DNA of 7,309 nt from an uncultured Chryseobacterium sp. (GTDB lineage Bacteria > Bacteroidota > Bacteroidia > Flavobacteriales > Weeksellaceae). Under the pieces are notes generated by a model. That model was not told the origin of the DNA. It searched no databases and saw only the letters and a program-made list of their open reading frames with translations. Position 1 is the stretch's first letter, and each line of letters opens with the position of its first letter. The stretch covers positions 1 to 7,309 of the forward strand of contig NZ_CAKZIK010000027.1 in assembly GCF_936933875.1 (NCBI RefSeq). The letters are read 5' to 3'. This document shows, one piece after another, positions 1 to 5,455 of this stretch. The translations under genes were made by a program, and so were the position numbers.

Positions 1-54
1 CCCGCGACCTCCGCCGTGACAGGGCGGCATTCTAACCAGCTGAACTACCGGATC
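1..54 (-). tRNA. tRNA-Asp (anticodon GUC), partial, 3' end outside window
   Basis: On the minus strand the 5' acceptor strand GATCCGG begins at 54. It is followed by a D arm (GTTC/GAAT, with one G-U pair), an anticodon arm with a perfect 5-bp stem CCGCC/GGCGG and the loop CTGTCAC, a five-base variable loop (AGGTC), and the 5' strand of the T stem (GCGGG), which ends exactly at base 1. The anticodon GTC is at positions 20-18, which reads Asp codons GAC/GAU. The layout matches bacterial tRNA-Asp base for base in the conserved places. The T loop and the 3' acceptor strand are missing only because the window ends. It has its own promoter upstream (92-122), so it is probably the first gene of its transcript; further tRNAs could follow outside the window. 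Confidence 0.95.
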
Positions 55-62
55 TCATCAGT

Positions 63-80
63 AAGAAAGATGTCTTTCTT
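63..80 (-). other. AT-rich hairpin in the tRNA-Asp leader
   Basis: AAGAAAGA (63-70) and TCTTTCTT (73-80) are perfect inverted copies separated by two bases. As RNA they can form a 7-bp stem with a four-base loop. The hairpin lies between the predicted tRNA promoter and the mature tRNA 5' end at 54, leaving a short single-stranded linker, so it would be part of the 5' leader removed by RNase P. Read on the plus strand it is followed by a few Ts, but no gene on that strand would need a terminator here. Its function is unknown; it may only shield the leader. Confidence 0.5.
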
Positions 81-91
81 TTTGGTGAGTG

Positions 92-122
92 CAAAAATAC
101 AACTTTTGCCCTATTATCCAAA
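92..122 (-). promoter_or_regulatory. Bacteroidota-type promoter of tRNA-Asp
   Basis: Read on the minus strand, TTTG (122-119) is followed after exactly 19 bases by TATTTTTG (99-92). This fits the TTTG / TAnnTTTG consensus of the Bacteroidota primary sigma factor with canonical spacing. Transcription would start near position 85, about 30 bases before the mature tRNA. The -33 box lies directly after the trxA terminator, so the tRNA unit is separated from trxA. Confidence 0.8.
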
Positions 123-132
123 TATTTTTCAC

Positions 133-162
133 AAAAAAATGCCTTCTTTTTCAGAAAGCATT
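133..162 (-). terminator. Rho-independent terminator of trxA
   Basis: On the minus strand a 10-bp stem with one G-U pair (162-153 with 147-138) and a GAAAA loop is followed by an unbroken T run (down to 133). It begins 21 bases after the trxA stop codon. It should end the trxA transcript just before the tRNA promoter. Confidence 0.85.
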
Positions 163-183
163 CATTTTCAGTAATTTTATTTT

Positions 184-501
184 TTACAAATGAGCTGACA
201 ATTTTTCAGCAATCACCTCTTTTGGCTGTACACCAACGATTTTATCTACTACTTCTCCGTTTTTAAAGATTAAAACAGTAGGAATATTTCTGATACCGTA
301 ATCAACAGAAACCTGTTGGTTGTTATCTACATCTACTTTTCCTACCACTGCTTTTCCTTCGAAATCTGCAGCTACTTCTTCAATAATTGGTCCCAACATT
401 CTGCACGGACCACACCATACTGCCCAAAAATCTACCAATACAGGCTTGTCAGAATTCAATACTGTTTCCTGGAATGATTGGTCTGTAATTTCTAATGCCA
501 T
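184..501 (-). CDS. trxA: Thioredoxin
   Basis: A single-domain cytosolic thioredoxin of 105 residues, the normal size. The active-site motif WCGPC is at residues 29-33, with redox cysteines Cys30 and Cys33. The buried acid Asp24, the cis-proline Pro74 in IPT, and the FKNGE turn (79-83) are all present. It reduces protein disulfides and is itself reduced by thioredoxin reductase, which is not in the window. There is no signal peptide, which argues against a periplasmic or lipoprotein paralogue. The ATG at 501-499 gives the conserved N-terminus; no strong Shine-Dalgarno is visible, as is common in this phylum. The gene lies 79 bases downstream of the cysteine desulfurase gene on the same strand. 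It has a candidate promoter of its own (545-552) and a strong terminator. Because no clear terminator separates the two genes, some read-through from the desulfurase is possible. Confidence 0.97.
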   Translation of the reverse strand: MALEITDQSFQETVLNSDKPVLVDFWAVWCGPCRMLGPIIEEVAADFEGKAVVGKVDVDNNQQVSVDYGIRNIPTVLIFKNGEVVDKIVGVQPKEVIAEKLSAHL

Positions 502-544
502 CTTATTTAAAATTTTATATTATTTATTAATCCTTTTCAGGCTT

Positions 545-552
545 CAAAAATA
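545..552 (-). promoter_or_regulatory. Candidate -7 box of the trxA promoter
   Basis: TATTTTTG on the minus strand (552-545) is a full TAnnTTTG match about 44 bases before the trxA start. No clean TTTG lies 19 bases further upstream; the expected -33 place reads CTTT and falls inside a small inverted repeat (564-579). The promoter is therefore likely but has a weak -33 element. Confidence 0.6.
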
Positions 553-563
553 CAATTTTCCTG

Positions 564-579
564 CCAATTAAAAGATTGG
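564..579. repeat. Short palindrome CCAAT-N6-ATTGG between desulfurase stop and trxA promoter
   Basis: Perfect 5-base arms, 564-568 and 575-579, flank a six-base AT-rich centre. The site begins one base after the desulfurase stop codon and covers the place where the -33 element of trxA would lie. It is not followed by a T run in the direction of transcription, so it is a poor terminator; an operator for a dimeric regulator is possible. A palindrome this short can also arise by chance. Confidence 0.35.
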
Positions 580-580
580 T

Positions 581-1753
581 TTATCTATGTTCAATATTGG
601 TTTTTTCTATACTCTGGGCTGAAATTTCGCTTAACGCATCCACACAGTAATCGATGTCTTCTTTGGTGGTTAAATGGCTGAATGAAATCCTTAACGGCGT
701 TGAGTTTTCCAATTCTTCGTCATCCAAAATCATCATCATCACCATTGAAGGTTTTGCTGCTCCCGAAGAACAAGCACTTCCTTGAGAAATTGCGATACCT
801 TTCATATCCAGTTGAAGTCCAATCAAAGGGTTTTTAAAAGGCAAAAGGGCACTGACTACAGTGTAAAGGCTGTTTTCTTTCTCTGCACTTCTTCCATTGA
901 ATTTAATTCCCGGAATGGCTTCCTGCAACCTTTCAATTGTATAATCTTTAATTCCCTGAATGTAGTTTGAATATTTGTCCCAATTTTCCATGGAAAGTTC
1001 TAAAGCTTTTCCAAGGCCGATTATTCCGCAAACGTTTTCTGTTCCAGCTCTAAGTTCTCTTTCCTGAGTTCCTCCGAGAATAATTCCCTTCAAACGGGCA
1101 GATTTGCTTATATAAGCAAAACCACTTCCTTTTGGACCATGGAATTTATGCGCACTGCAAGAAGCGAAGTCAATATTAATTTTTGAAAAATCTAAGTCTA
1201 AATGTCCAATCGTCTGAACAGTATCCGAATGGAATAATGCTCCGTTTTCTTTGCAAATATTTCCCACCGCTTCAATATCCAAAATATTTCCGATTTCGTT
1301 GTTGGCGTGCATTAAAGACACCAAAGTTTTTTTGTCCGAAGATTTCAGAACTTCTTCCAGTTTTTCCAGACTGATGTCGCCTTTTTCGTTGGGACGAAGA
1401 TACACCACTTCCACTCCTTTCCTCATTTTCATGTCGCGAACTGCTTCTGCCACGCATTTATGTTCCATCGGAGAAGTAATAATTCTTTCTACGCCCAAAT
1501 GTGCAACACAGGATTTGATAATCATGTTGTTGGATTCGGTGCCACAAGAAGTAAAAATAATTTCGCCCGGCGAAACTTTCAGGTAATCTGCAACTTTTCG
1601 GCGAACGCTTTCGATGGAAGTTTTGGCTTCCTGACCAAAACTGTGCGTTGAGGACGGATTTCCATAATTGAGTTTCATCACATCTACCATAACATCAATC
1701 ACTTCTTCCGCAATTGGTGTTGTAGCAGCGTTATCCAAATATACTTTGTTCAT
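581..1753 (-). CDS. Cysteine desulfurase, NifS/IscS-type class V aminotransferase
   Basis: A PLP enzyme that takes sulfur from L-cysteine as a persulfide, for Fe-S clusters, thiolated tRNA or sulfur cofactors. It has 390 residues, the usual length. The N-terminal LDNAATTP motif is at 6-13. The PLP site includes His98 (MEHKC), Asn152 (HANNEIG), Asp177 and Gln180 (HSDTVQ), and the Schiff-base lysine Lys203 in SAHKFHGPKG. RAGTEN is at 235-240. The catalytic cysteine Cys328 lies in GSACSSG on the mobile loop, which resembles the IscS/NifS group and not the SufS group (RxGHHC). The start ATG at 1753-1751 places the conserved YLDNAATT at the very N-terminus. No iscU, iscA or regulator gene is adjacent, so the acceptor cannot be read from context; tRNA thiolation or a general role are both possible. 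It follows the arabinose operon after a terminator and precedes trxA. Confidence 0.93.
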   Translation of the reverse strand: MNKVYLDNAATTPIAEEVIDVMVDVMKLNYGNPSSTHSFGQEAKTSIESVRRKVADYLKVSPGEIIFTSCGTESNNMIIKSCVAHLGVERIITSPMEHKCVAEAVRDMKMRKGVEVVYLRPNEKGDISLEKLEEVLKSSDKKTLVSLMHANNEIGNILDIEAVGNICKENGALFHSDTVQTIGHLDLDFSKINIDFASCSAHKFHGPKGSGFAYISKSARLKGIILGGTQERELRAGTENVCGIIGLGKALELSMENWDKYSNYIQGIKDYTIERLQEAIPGIKFNGRSAEKENSLYTVVSALLPFKNPLIGLQLDMKGIAISQGSACSSGAAKPSMVMMMILDDEELENSTPLRISFSHLTTKEDIDYCVDALSEISAQSIEKTNIEHR

Positions 1754-1783
1754 TTTACTTTTTATAAGATATTGATTACAAGT

Positions 1784-1799
1784 AAATTCCGAAGAATTT
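1784..1799 (-). other. UUCG-tetraloop hairpin upstream of the cysteine desulfurase
   Basis: On the minus strand AAATTC (1799-1794), the loop TTCG and GAATTT (1789-1784) form a perfect 6-bp stem closed by the very stable C(UUCG)G tetraloop. It lies between the terminator of the upstream operon and the desulfurase start, 31-46 bases before the ATG. I could not find a convincing TAnnTTTG promoter in this gap, so it is unclear whether the hairpin is in the mRNA leader or in untranscribed DNA. Confidence 0.4.
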
Positions 1800-1806
1800 T
1801 CACATT

Positions 1807-1828
1807 AAAAAAACCGTTAAAATAACGG
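1807..1828 (-). terminator. Rho-independent terminator of the four-gene arabinose operon
   Basis: On the minus strand CCGTTA (1828-1823), a three-base loop and TAACGG (1819-1814) form a perfect 6-bp stem followed by seven Ts (1813-1807). It starts 8 bases after the stop codon of the HAD phosphatase gene, so it closes that operon and separates it from the cysteine desulfurase. Confidence 0.85.
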
Positions 1829-1835
1829 GTCTAAA

Positions 1836-2423
1836 TTAATGAAAAAATTCAAAATAACTTTCGTTTGCCCAGCTTAACATAGGCTTATCTCCGTCCGTAT
1901 CGCCGAAGGCAATGGTTTTGTCGTATTTTTTACCTTCGATGGCTTTAACTATTCGGTTTACTTTTTCCTGTCCGTTACAGTTTTTTCCGATGAAATTTCC
2001 GGTGTAGATGCCGTTTTTAAATTCGGCTTGCGTTGCCAAAAGTGTCATATTAAACTTGTTCGCAAAAGGTTTTACCCAAATATCCAACGAAGCGGAAACA
2101 ATAAAACTCTCCGTTTTTTCACTGTCGATATTCTCAATGAAATCAAGGGCATTTTTTCTGAAAATTTTTGGATAATTTTCTTCGAAAAATTGCTGCGCTT
2201 TCTGTTCGATTCTTTCCTGCCTTTCTCCTTTTAAAATTGAAGCAATGAAACTTTTCTTTACTTCTTCAGCATCAGAAAGTTTCAGTTTTAACAAAATGAA
2301 AAGCGGAATATGTTTGATAAGCTGCGAGGTAAATTTAGACGAATTGTAAAACTTCAAAAACATAAACATCGTGTCTTTATACGTTAAAGTCCCGTCGAAA
2401 TCGAAGAAATACAGTTTTTTCAT
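1836..2423 (-). CDS. HAD-IB family phosphatase, candidate polyprenyl-phosphoryl-phosphoribose 5-phosphatase
   Basis: A HAD-superfamily hydrolase of 195 residues, of the SerB-like IB subfamily with an alpha-helical cap between motifs I and II. Motif I is FFDFDGTLT, with nucleophile Asp8 and acid/base Asp10. Motif II is the Ser in FIVSAS (Ser110), motif III is Lys154 in GQEKVNRI, and motif IV is GDTDGD with Asp175 and Asp179. All catalytic residues are present, so it should be an active Mg2+-dependent phosphatase. It is the last gene of the operon, 17 bases after the SDR gene and directly before a terminator. In the polyprenyl-phosphoryl-arabinose pathway the 5-phosphate of the UbiA product must be removed, and no other enzyme here could do this, so that role is inferred. 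HAD domains fused to UbiA-type transferases are known in other bacteria, which supports the link. General phosphoserine phosphatase activity is the main alternative, but the neighbours do not suggest it. Confidence 0.85.
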   Translation of the reverse strand: MKKLYFFDFDGTLTYKDTMFMFLKFYNSSKFTSQLIKHIPLFILLKLKLSDAEEVKKSFIASILKGERQERIEQKAQQFFEENYPKIFRKNALDFIENIDSEKTESFIVSASLDIWVKPFANKFNMTLLATQAEFKNGIYTGNFIGKNCNGQEKVNRIVKAIEGKKYDKTIAFGDTDGDKPMLSWANESYFEFFH

Positions 2424-2440
2424 GAGCTAAATTTACTGAA

Positions 2441-3166
2441 TTACAGTTTCATTTTTTTGAAAACAAATTCAGGAATATTTTTAATAATCGTCATAATTAC
2501 CCACCAAATTGGCAAAACGTAAGCAACATCCTGTTTTCTTTTATAGGCTTTGTAAATAGAAGCTGCAGCCTGTTTTGGCGTTGCTGTCAACTTTGGATTC
2601 AAAGATAAACCTTCCGTCATTTTTGTATCCATAAAACCTGGTTTCACGGTAAGAACATGAACTCTTTTATCGAATAGATAATTACGAAGGCCGCTTAAAT
2701 AGGCGGTAAAGGCCGCTTTTGCAGAACCGTAAATAAAATTGCTCTGTCTTCCGCGGTCTCCCGCAACTGAGGAAAGTCCAATAATAGTTCCAGCTCTCAT
2801 CCTTTCCATTTTTTCAGCAAAATAATTGATGACAGGAACGAGTTTCGCGTAATTGATATCAATAATAAGTTCCGTATTTTTATTGTCATATAAAGCTTCA
2901 TACGTTCCTTCACCAAGATAACCGGTTGCGCAGAACAACAAATCCGAATTAATATAATCAAACTTGCTTAGGTTGTTGTCCTTCGTTAAATCAAGTTCCA
3001 CGATTTCGCTTTGCTGAAGATATTTTACTTCGATATGCTTCCCAAATTTCTCCGAAGTTTCTTTATTTGAAGTAAACAGATATATTTTTTCGAATTTTTC
3101 GCCTTCATTTAATGCTTTCTCAACAAAAGCTTGCGCGACTTCCGAATTGCTTCCAAGTACAATCAT
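2441..3166 (-). CDS. dprE2: DprE2-type short-chain dehydrogenase (polyprenyl-phosphoryl-2-keto-ribose reductase)
   Basis: An SDR protein of 241 residues that, by homology and context, reduces the 2'-keto intermediate made by the DprE1-type oxidase, using NAD(P)H, to give polyprenyl-phosphoryl-D-arabinose. The Rossmann start MIVLGSNSEVAQ carries the shortened glycine motif typical of DprE2 relatives. The catalytic set is Ser132/Ser133 (LSSVAG), Tyr146 and Lys150 (YGSAK). VKPGFMDTKMT follows at about 174-184. The last 26 residues are hydrophobic with basic residues at the end (IWWVIMTIIKNIPEFVFKK), fitting membrane association with a lipid-linked substrate. The frame is open further upstream with an ATG at 3208, but that adds 14 residues with no SDR character inside the dprE1 gene. 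The ATG at 3166 starts exactly at the first beta strand and lies one base after the dprE1 stop (TAGGATG), which indicates translational coupling. Confidence 0.88.
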   Translation of the reverse strand: MIVLGSNSEVAQAFVEKALNEGEKFEKIYLFTSNKETSEKFGKHIEVKYLQQSEIVELDLTKDNNLSKFDYINSDLLFCATGYLGEGTYEALYDNKNTELIIDINYAKLVPVINYFAEKMERMRAGTIIGLSSVAGDRGRQSNFIYGSAKAAFTAYLSGLRNYLFDKRVHVLTVKPGFMDTKMTEGLSLNPKLTATPKQAAASIYKAYKRKQDVAYVLPIWWVIMTIIKNIPEFVFKKMKL

Positions 3167-3167
3167 C

Positions 3168-4484
3168 CTAAAAATTATTAATGATTCTTTTATGCTGCGC
3201 GGAAACAAATTTTGGGTTGCTTACGTTCTGCAGATAATTGGTTAAAGACGATTTGCTCATACTGTCTTTGGTAAGGTAAATTCTGCCGCCAAATTCTTCC
3301 ACAATATTATCAAGCTGCTGAACGAGCTTCTTTAAACCCGAATTTACTTTAAAATCCAGCGCCAAAGTGTAACCTTCGAAAGGGAAAGAGTTATAAGCCT
3401 GCGGATTATTTTTTCCGAAAAGTTTTAAAACCGCCAAGAAAGAACCGTTTCCGCTTTTTGAAATAGCTTCCAGGATTTTTTTCATTCCTTCTTTGCCTTT
3501 TTCCTTCGGAATGACCATTTGATATTGAATAAATCCGCCTTTTCCGTAAATTTTATTCCAGTCGTTAACGAAATCCAATGGATAGAAAAACGTTTCGTAA
3601 TCGATGAAATTTTTCACCGTTTTAGTTCTCTGTTTTGAGAAATAAAGGAAGTTGAAAATTTTAACAGAAAACGCATTCAAAACAAATCCCGGAAAATAAA
3701 AAGGAACTGTTGGACTGAATTTGGATTTCAACCTCAATGGATTTTTTTTCAAATTTTCGGGAAGTTCGGCTTTCATAGCATGTTCTCCTCGCATTAAAAT
3801 AGAACGTCCAACATTTTTTCCTTTCTGAAGACAGTCAATCCAGGCTACAGTGTAAGTCCAGTCTTCGCTTTCTTCAAAAAGATGAAAAATTTCATCAAGA
3901 TTTTCAGCTTTAATGCTTTCCTGACGAATGTATGCGGTTTCAATATTTTTCAACTTGATTTTTGCGGAAAGGATAATTCCCGTTAAGCCCATTCCACCAA
4001 TGGTTGCCCAAAATTTTTCAGCGTTTTCTTCACGCGAGCATTTCAGAACATCACCGTTTTCATTCAACAAAGAAAATTCTAGCACATATTCGGAAAAACA
4101 ACCTTCAGCGTGATGATTTTTACCATGAACATCAGAAGCAATAGCTCCTCCAACTGAAACAAATTTCGTTCCCGGTGTTACATAGAGAAAGTATCCCTGC
4201 GGAACTGTAACTTCCAGAATTTCTGAAAGAAGAACGCCGGATTCACATTCGATAACACCGTTCAGACGGTCGAAACTGATAAATTTATTAAGTCTTTTGG
4301 TAGAAAAAATATGTTCGCCTAAAGAAGCATCCCCGTAACATCTGCCGTTTCCTCTGGCGATAACTTCGTTATTATTCTGTACAAATTCTTTAATTTTTTT
4401 TAGAGAGTCTTCGGATTTCATTTCCTTTTCCACGATCGGAAAATTTCCCCAGTTCGTCACCTTTTGTGTAAAATTTGGCTTCAT
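3168..4484 (-). CDS. dprE1: DprE1-type FAD-dependent oxidase (polyprenyl-phosphoryl-ribose 2'-oxidase)
   Basis: A flavoprotein of 438 residues with an N-terminal FAD-binding (PCMH/VAO) domain and a C-terminal ALO-type substrate domain. It resembles mycobacterial DprE1 throughout: NWG near the start, VIARGNGRCYGD at 41-52, PGTKFVSVGGAIASDVHGKNHH at 104-125, and FWATIGGMGLTGII at 158-171. The C-terminal block runs from KLFG (354-357) through GYTLALDF (371-378) to EFGGRIYLTKDS (397-408). Lys406 corresponds to the active-site Lys418 of the M. tuberculosis enzyme. Ala375 stands at the place of Cys387, the residue attacked by benzothiazinones. The expected reaction is oxidation of the ribose C2'-hydroxyl of a polyprenyl-phosphoryl ribose at the membrane. 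The start ATG (4484-4482) overlaps the UbiA stop by one base (TAATG). A sugar-lactone oxidase was considered, but the HGKNHH and LTGII blocks plus the partner genes favour DprE1. Confidence 0.92.
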   Translation of the reverse strand: MKPNFTQKVTNWGNFPIVEKEMKSEDSLKKIKEFVQNNNEVIARGNGRCYGDASLGEHIFSTKRLNKFISFDRLNGVIECESGVLLSEILEVTVPQGYFLYVTPGTKFVSVGGAIASDVHGKNHHAEGCFSEYVLEFSLLNENGDVLKCSREENAEKFWATIGGMGLTGIILSAKIKLKNIETAYIRQESIKAENLDEIFHLFEESEDWTYTVAWIDCLQKGKNVGRSILMRGEHAMKAELPENLKKNPLRLKSKFSPTVPFYFPGFVLNAFSVKIFNFLYFSKQRTKTVKNFIDYETFFYPLDFVNDWNKIYGKGGFIQYQMVIPKEKGKEGMKKILEAISKSGNGSFLAVLKLFGKNNPQAYNSFPFEGYTLALDFKVNSGLKKLVQQLDNIVEEFGGRIYLTKDSMSKSSLTNYLQNVSNPKFVSAQHKRIINNF

Positions 4485-5368
4485 TATTTAAAATAAATTT
4501 GAAGTAAAAATGTAATGAGCCAAAGTACCAAAGTTATCTGAATGTACCGGTCTTTATACACAATTTTAGTAGGCGATTCGGTTTTGTTGTACACCAAAGT
4601 TTGCTGCAAATAGCGCAAAAAAGCAAAAACGACAAAAATCACCGTATAAAAAACCCTCGGATGAAAACGCTGCTGAACCTCGGGAGAAAGTGTAAACATA
4701 AGGTAACACACAATTGCCAGCGCACAACTGATGGAGAGCGCAATATCTGCAAACTGTACATTGTAGCCGTCTAATGCTTTTCTTGTTTTCCCGGAAATTT
4801 GTGCATTGATCAACTCTCCACGTCTTTTCCCTAATGCTAATACTAATGCGAGAACAAAGGTTAGGAGAATCGCCCACTGGGAAATAAAAATTCCTGTGGC
4901 ATAACCGCCGGCTAAAACCCTTAATACAAAACCAATTGAAATGATGCAAACATCAATAATGGCGACATGTTTCAGCTTAAAAGTATAAGCAATGTTCATA
5001 AAAAAATAAAAGGCAATAATACTCGCAAACTTCCAGGAATTGAGATGAAAATACGATCCACCAAAGATTATCAAACCTACACAAAGTGCGATTAATCCTA
5101 CAAAAACAACAACTGCAGTAGTTTTTGAAATAGCTCCACTCGCGAGAGGTCGTTTACTTTTTTCAGGGTGCTTCCTATCGGATTCGATGTCGGAATAATC
5201 ATTAAGAATATACACTGCACTCGCTGCAAAAGAAAATACCAAAAACGCAAAAAAACTTTTGATAAGCAGATCAAAATTGGTGATATTTCCGGAAAAAAAA
5301 AGTGGTACGAAAACAAAAAGGTTCTTCACCCATTGCTCTACACGAAGCAGTTTTAAATATTTTGTCAT
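4484..5368 (-). CDS. UbiA-family polyprenyl-phosphate 5-phosphoribosyltransferase (DPPR-synthase type)
   Basis: An integral membrane protein of 294 residues, rich in hydrophobic helices (about eight or nine), of the UbiA superfamily. It is expected to transfer 5-phosphoribose from PRPP to polyprenyl phosphate, the first step of the arabinose-donor pathway. The first acidic motif is NDYSDIESDRKHPEKSKRP at 56-74 (Asn56, Asp57, Asp60, Asp64). The HP.K..RP extension is the mark of the Rv3806c-like group and differs from quinone-forming UbiA/MenA. YTFKLKHVAIIDVC (128-141) and ALGKRRGEL (178-186) are also typical of this group. A TTG codon lies directly before the ATG; I chose the ATG at 5368-5366. 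It is the first gene of the operon, overlaps dprE1 by one base, and has a TATTTTTG box 17 bases upstream. Menaquinone or heme biosynthesis is unlikely given these motifs and neighbours. Confidence 0.9.
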   Translation of the reverse strand: MTKYLKLLRVEQWVKNLFVFVPLFFSGNITNFDLLIKSFFAFLVFSFAASAVYILNDYSDIESDRKHPEKSKRPLASGAISKTTAVVVFVGLIALCVGLIIFGGSYFHLNSWKFASIIAFYFFMNIAYTFKLKHVAIIDVCIISIGFVLRVLAGGYATGIFISQWAILLTFVLALVLALGKRRGELINAQISGKTRKALDGYNVQFADIALSISCALAIVCYLMFTLSPEVQQRFHPRVFYTVIFVVFAFLRYLQQTLVYNKTESPTKIVYKDRYIQITLVLWLITFLLQIYFK

Positions 5369-5385
5369 CAATGTAAAATCAATTC

Positions 5386-5393
5386 CAAAAATA
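5386..5393 (-). promoter_or_regulatory. Candidate -7 box of the arabinose operon promoter
   Basis: TATTTTTG on the minus strand (5393-5386) matches TAnnTTTG and ends 17 bases before the ATG of the UbiA-type gene, which would give a very short mRNA leader of roughly 10 bases. The -33 place falls in the T run of the preceding terminator and lacks a clear TTTG, so the promoter may be weak or use a T-rich -33 region. Confidence 0.5.
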
Positions 5394-5406
5394 GTGAATT
5401 TAAAAT

Positions 5407-5431
5407 AAAAAAAATCCGCCTAAGCGGACTT
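5407..5431 (-). terminator. Rho-independent terminator of the lipocalin/OmpA operon
   Basis: On the minus strand TCCGC (5428-5424), the loop TTAG and GCGGA (5419-5415) form a GC-rich stem that can extend by G-U and A-U pairs into the flanks. It is followed by eight Ts (5414-5407). It starts 24 bases after the stop of the OmpA-domain gene and marks the boundary with the arabinose operon. Confidence 0.88.
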
Positions 5432-5455
5432 AAATATAATAAAAATGATTTGGTC

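Noticed and set aside
54..60. CUGAUGA on the minus strand, the hammerhead ribozyme core motif
   Set aside because: No matching stem II/GAAA/stem III arrangement follows; the motif runs directly into the tRNA-Asp acceptor stem, so it is a chance match.
1251..1586. Plus-strand open frame of 111 codons inside the cysteine desulfurase gene
   Set aside because: Antisense shadow of a well-conserved enzyme; no domain, start signal or promoter on that strand.
3167..3208. Upstream ATG giving the SDR protein 14 extra residues
   Set aside because: The extension lies inside the dprE1 gene and precedes the first Rossmann strand; the ATG at 3166, one base after the dprE1 stop, fits the family and the operon better.
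3168..4484. L-gulonolactone or arabinonolactone oxidase (vitamin C type)
   Set aside because: The fold is shared, but HGKNHH, FWATIGGMGLTGI and the C-terminal block match DprE1, and the SDR partner is directly coupled.
4566..4949. Alternative minus-strand frame of 127 codons inside the UbiA-type gene
   Set aside because: Same-strand frame overlap with a clearly real membrane protein; its translation has no recognisable pattern.
4484..5368. Quinone prenyltransferase (UbiA/MenA) or heme O synthase
   Set aside because: The HP.K..RP extension of the first acidic motif and the KLKH..IIDV motif, together with the DprE1/DprE2 partners, fit the phosphoribosyltransferase group.
5369..5371. TTG as start codon of the UbiA-type gene
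   Set aside because: An ATG follows directly and adds or removes only one residue; ATG is the far more likely start.
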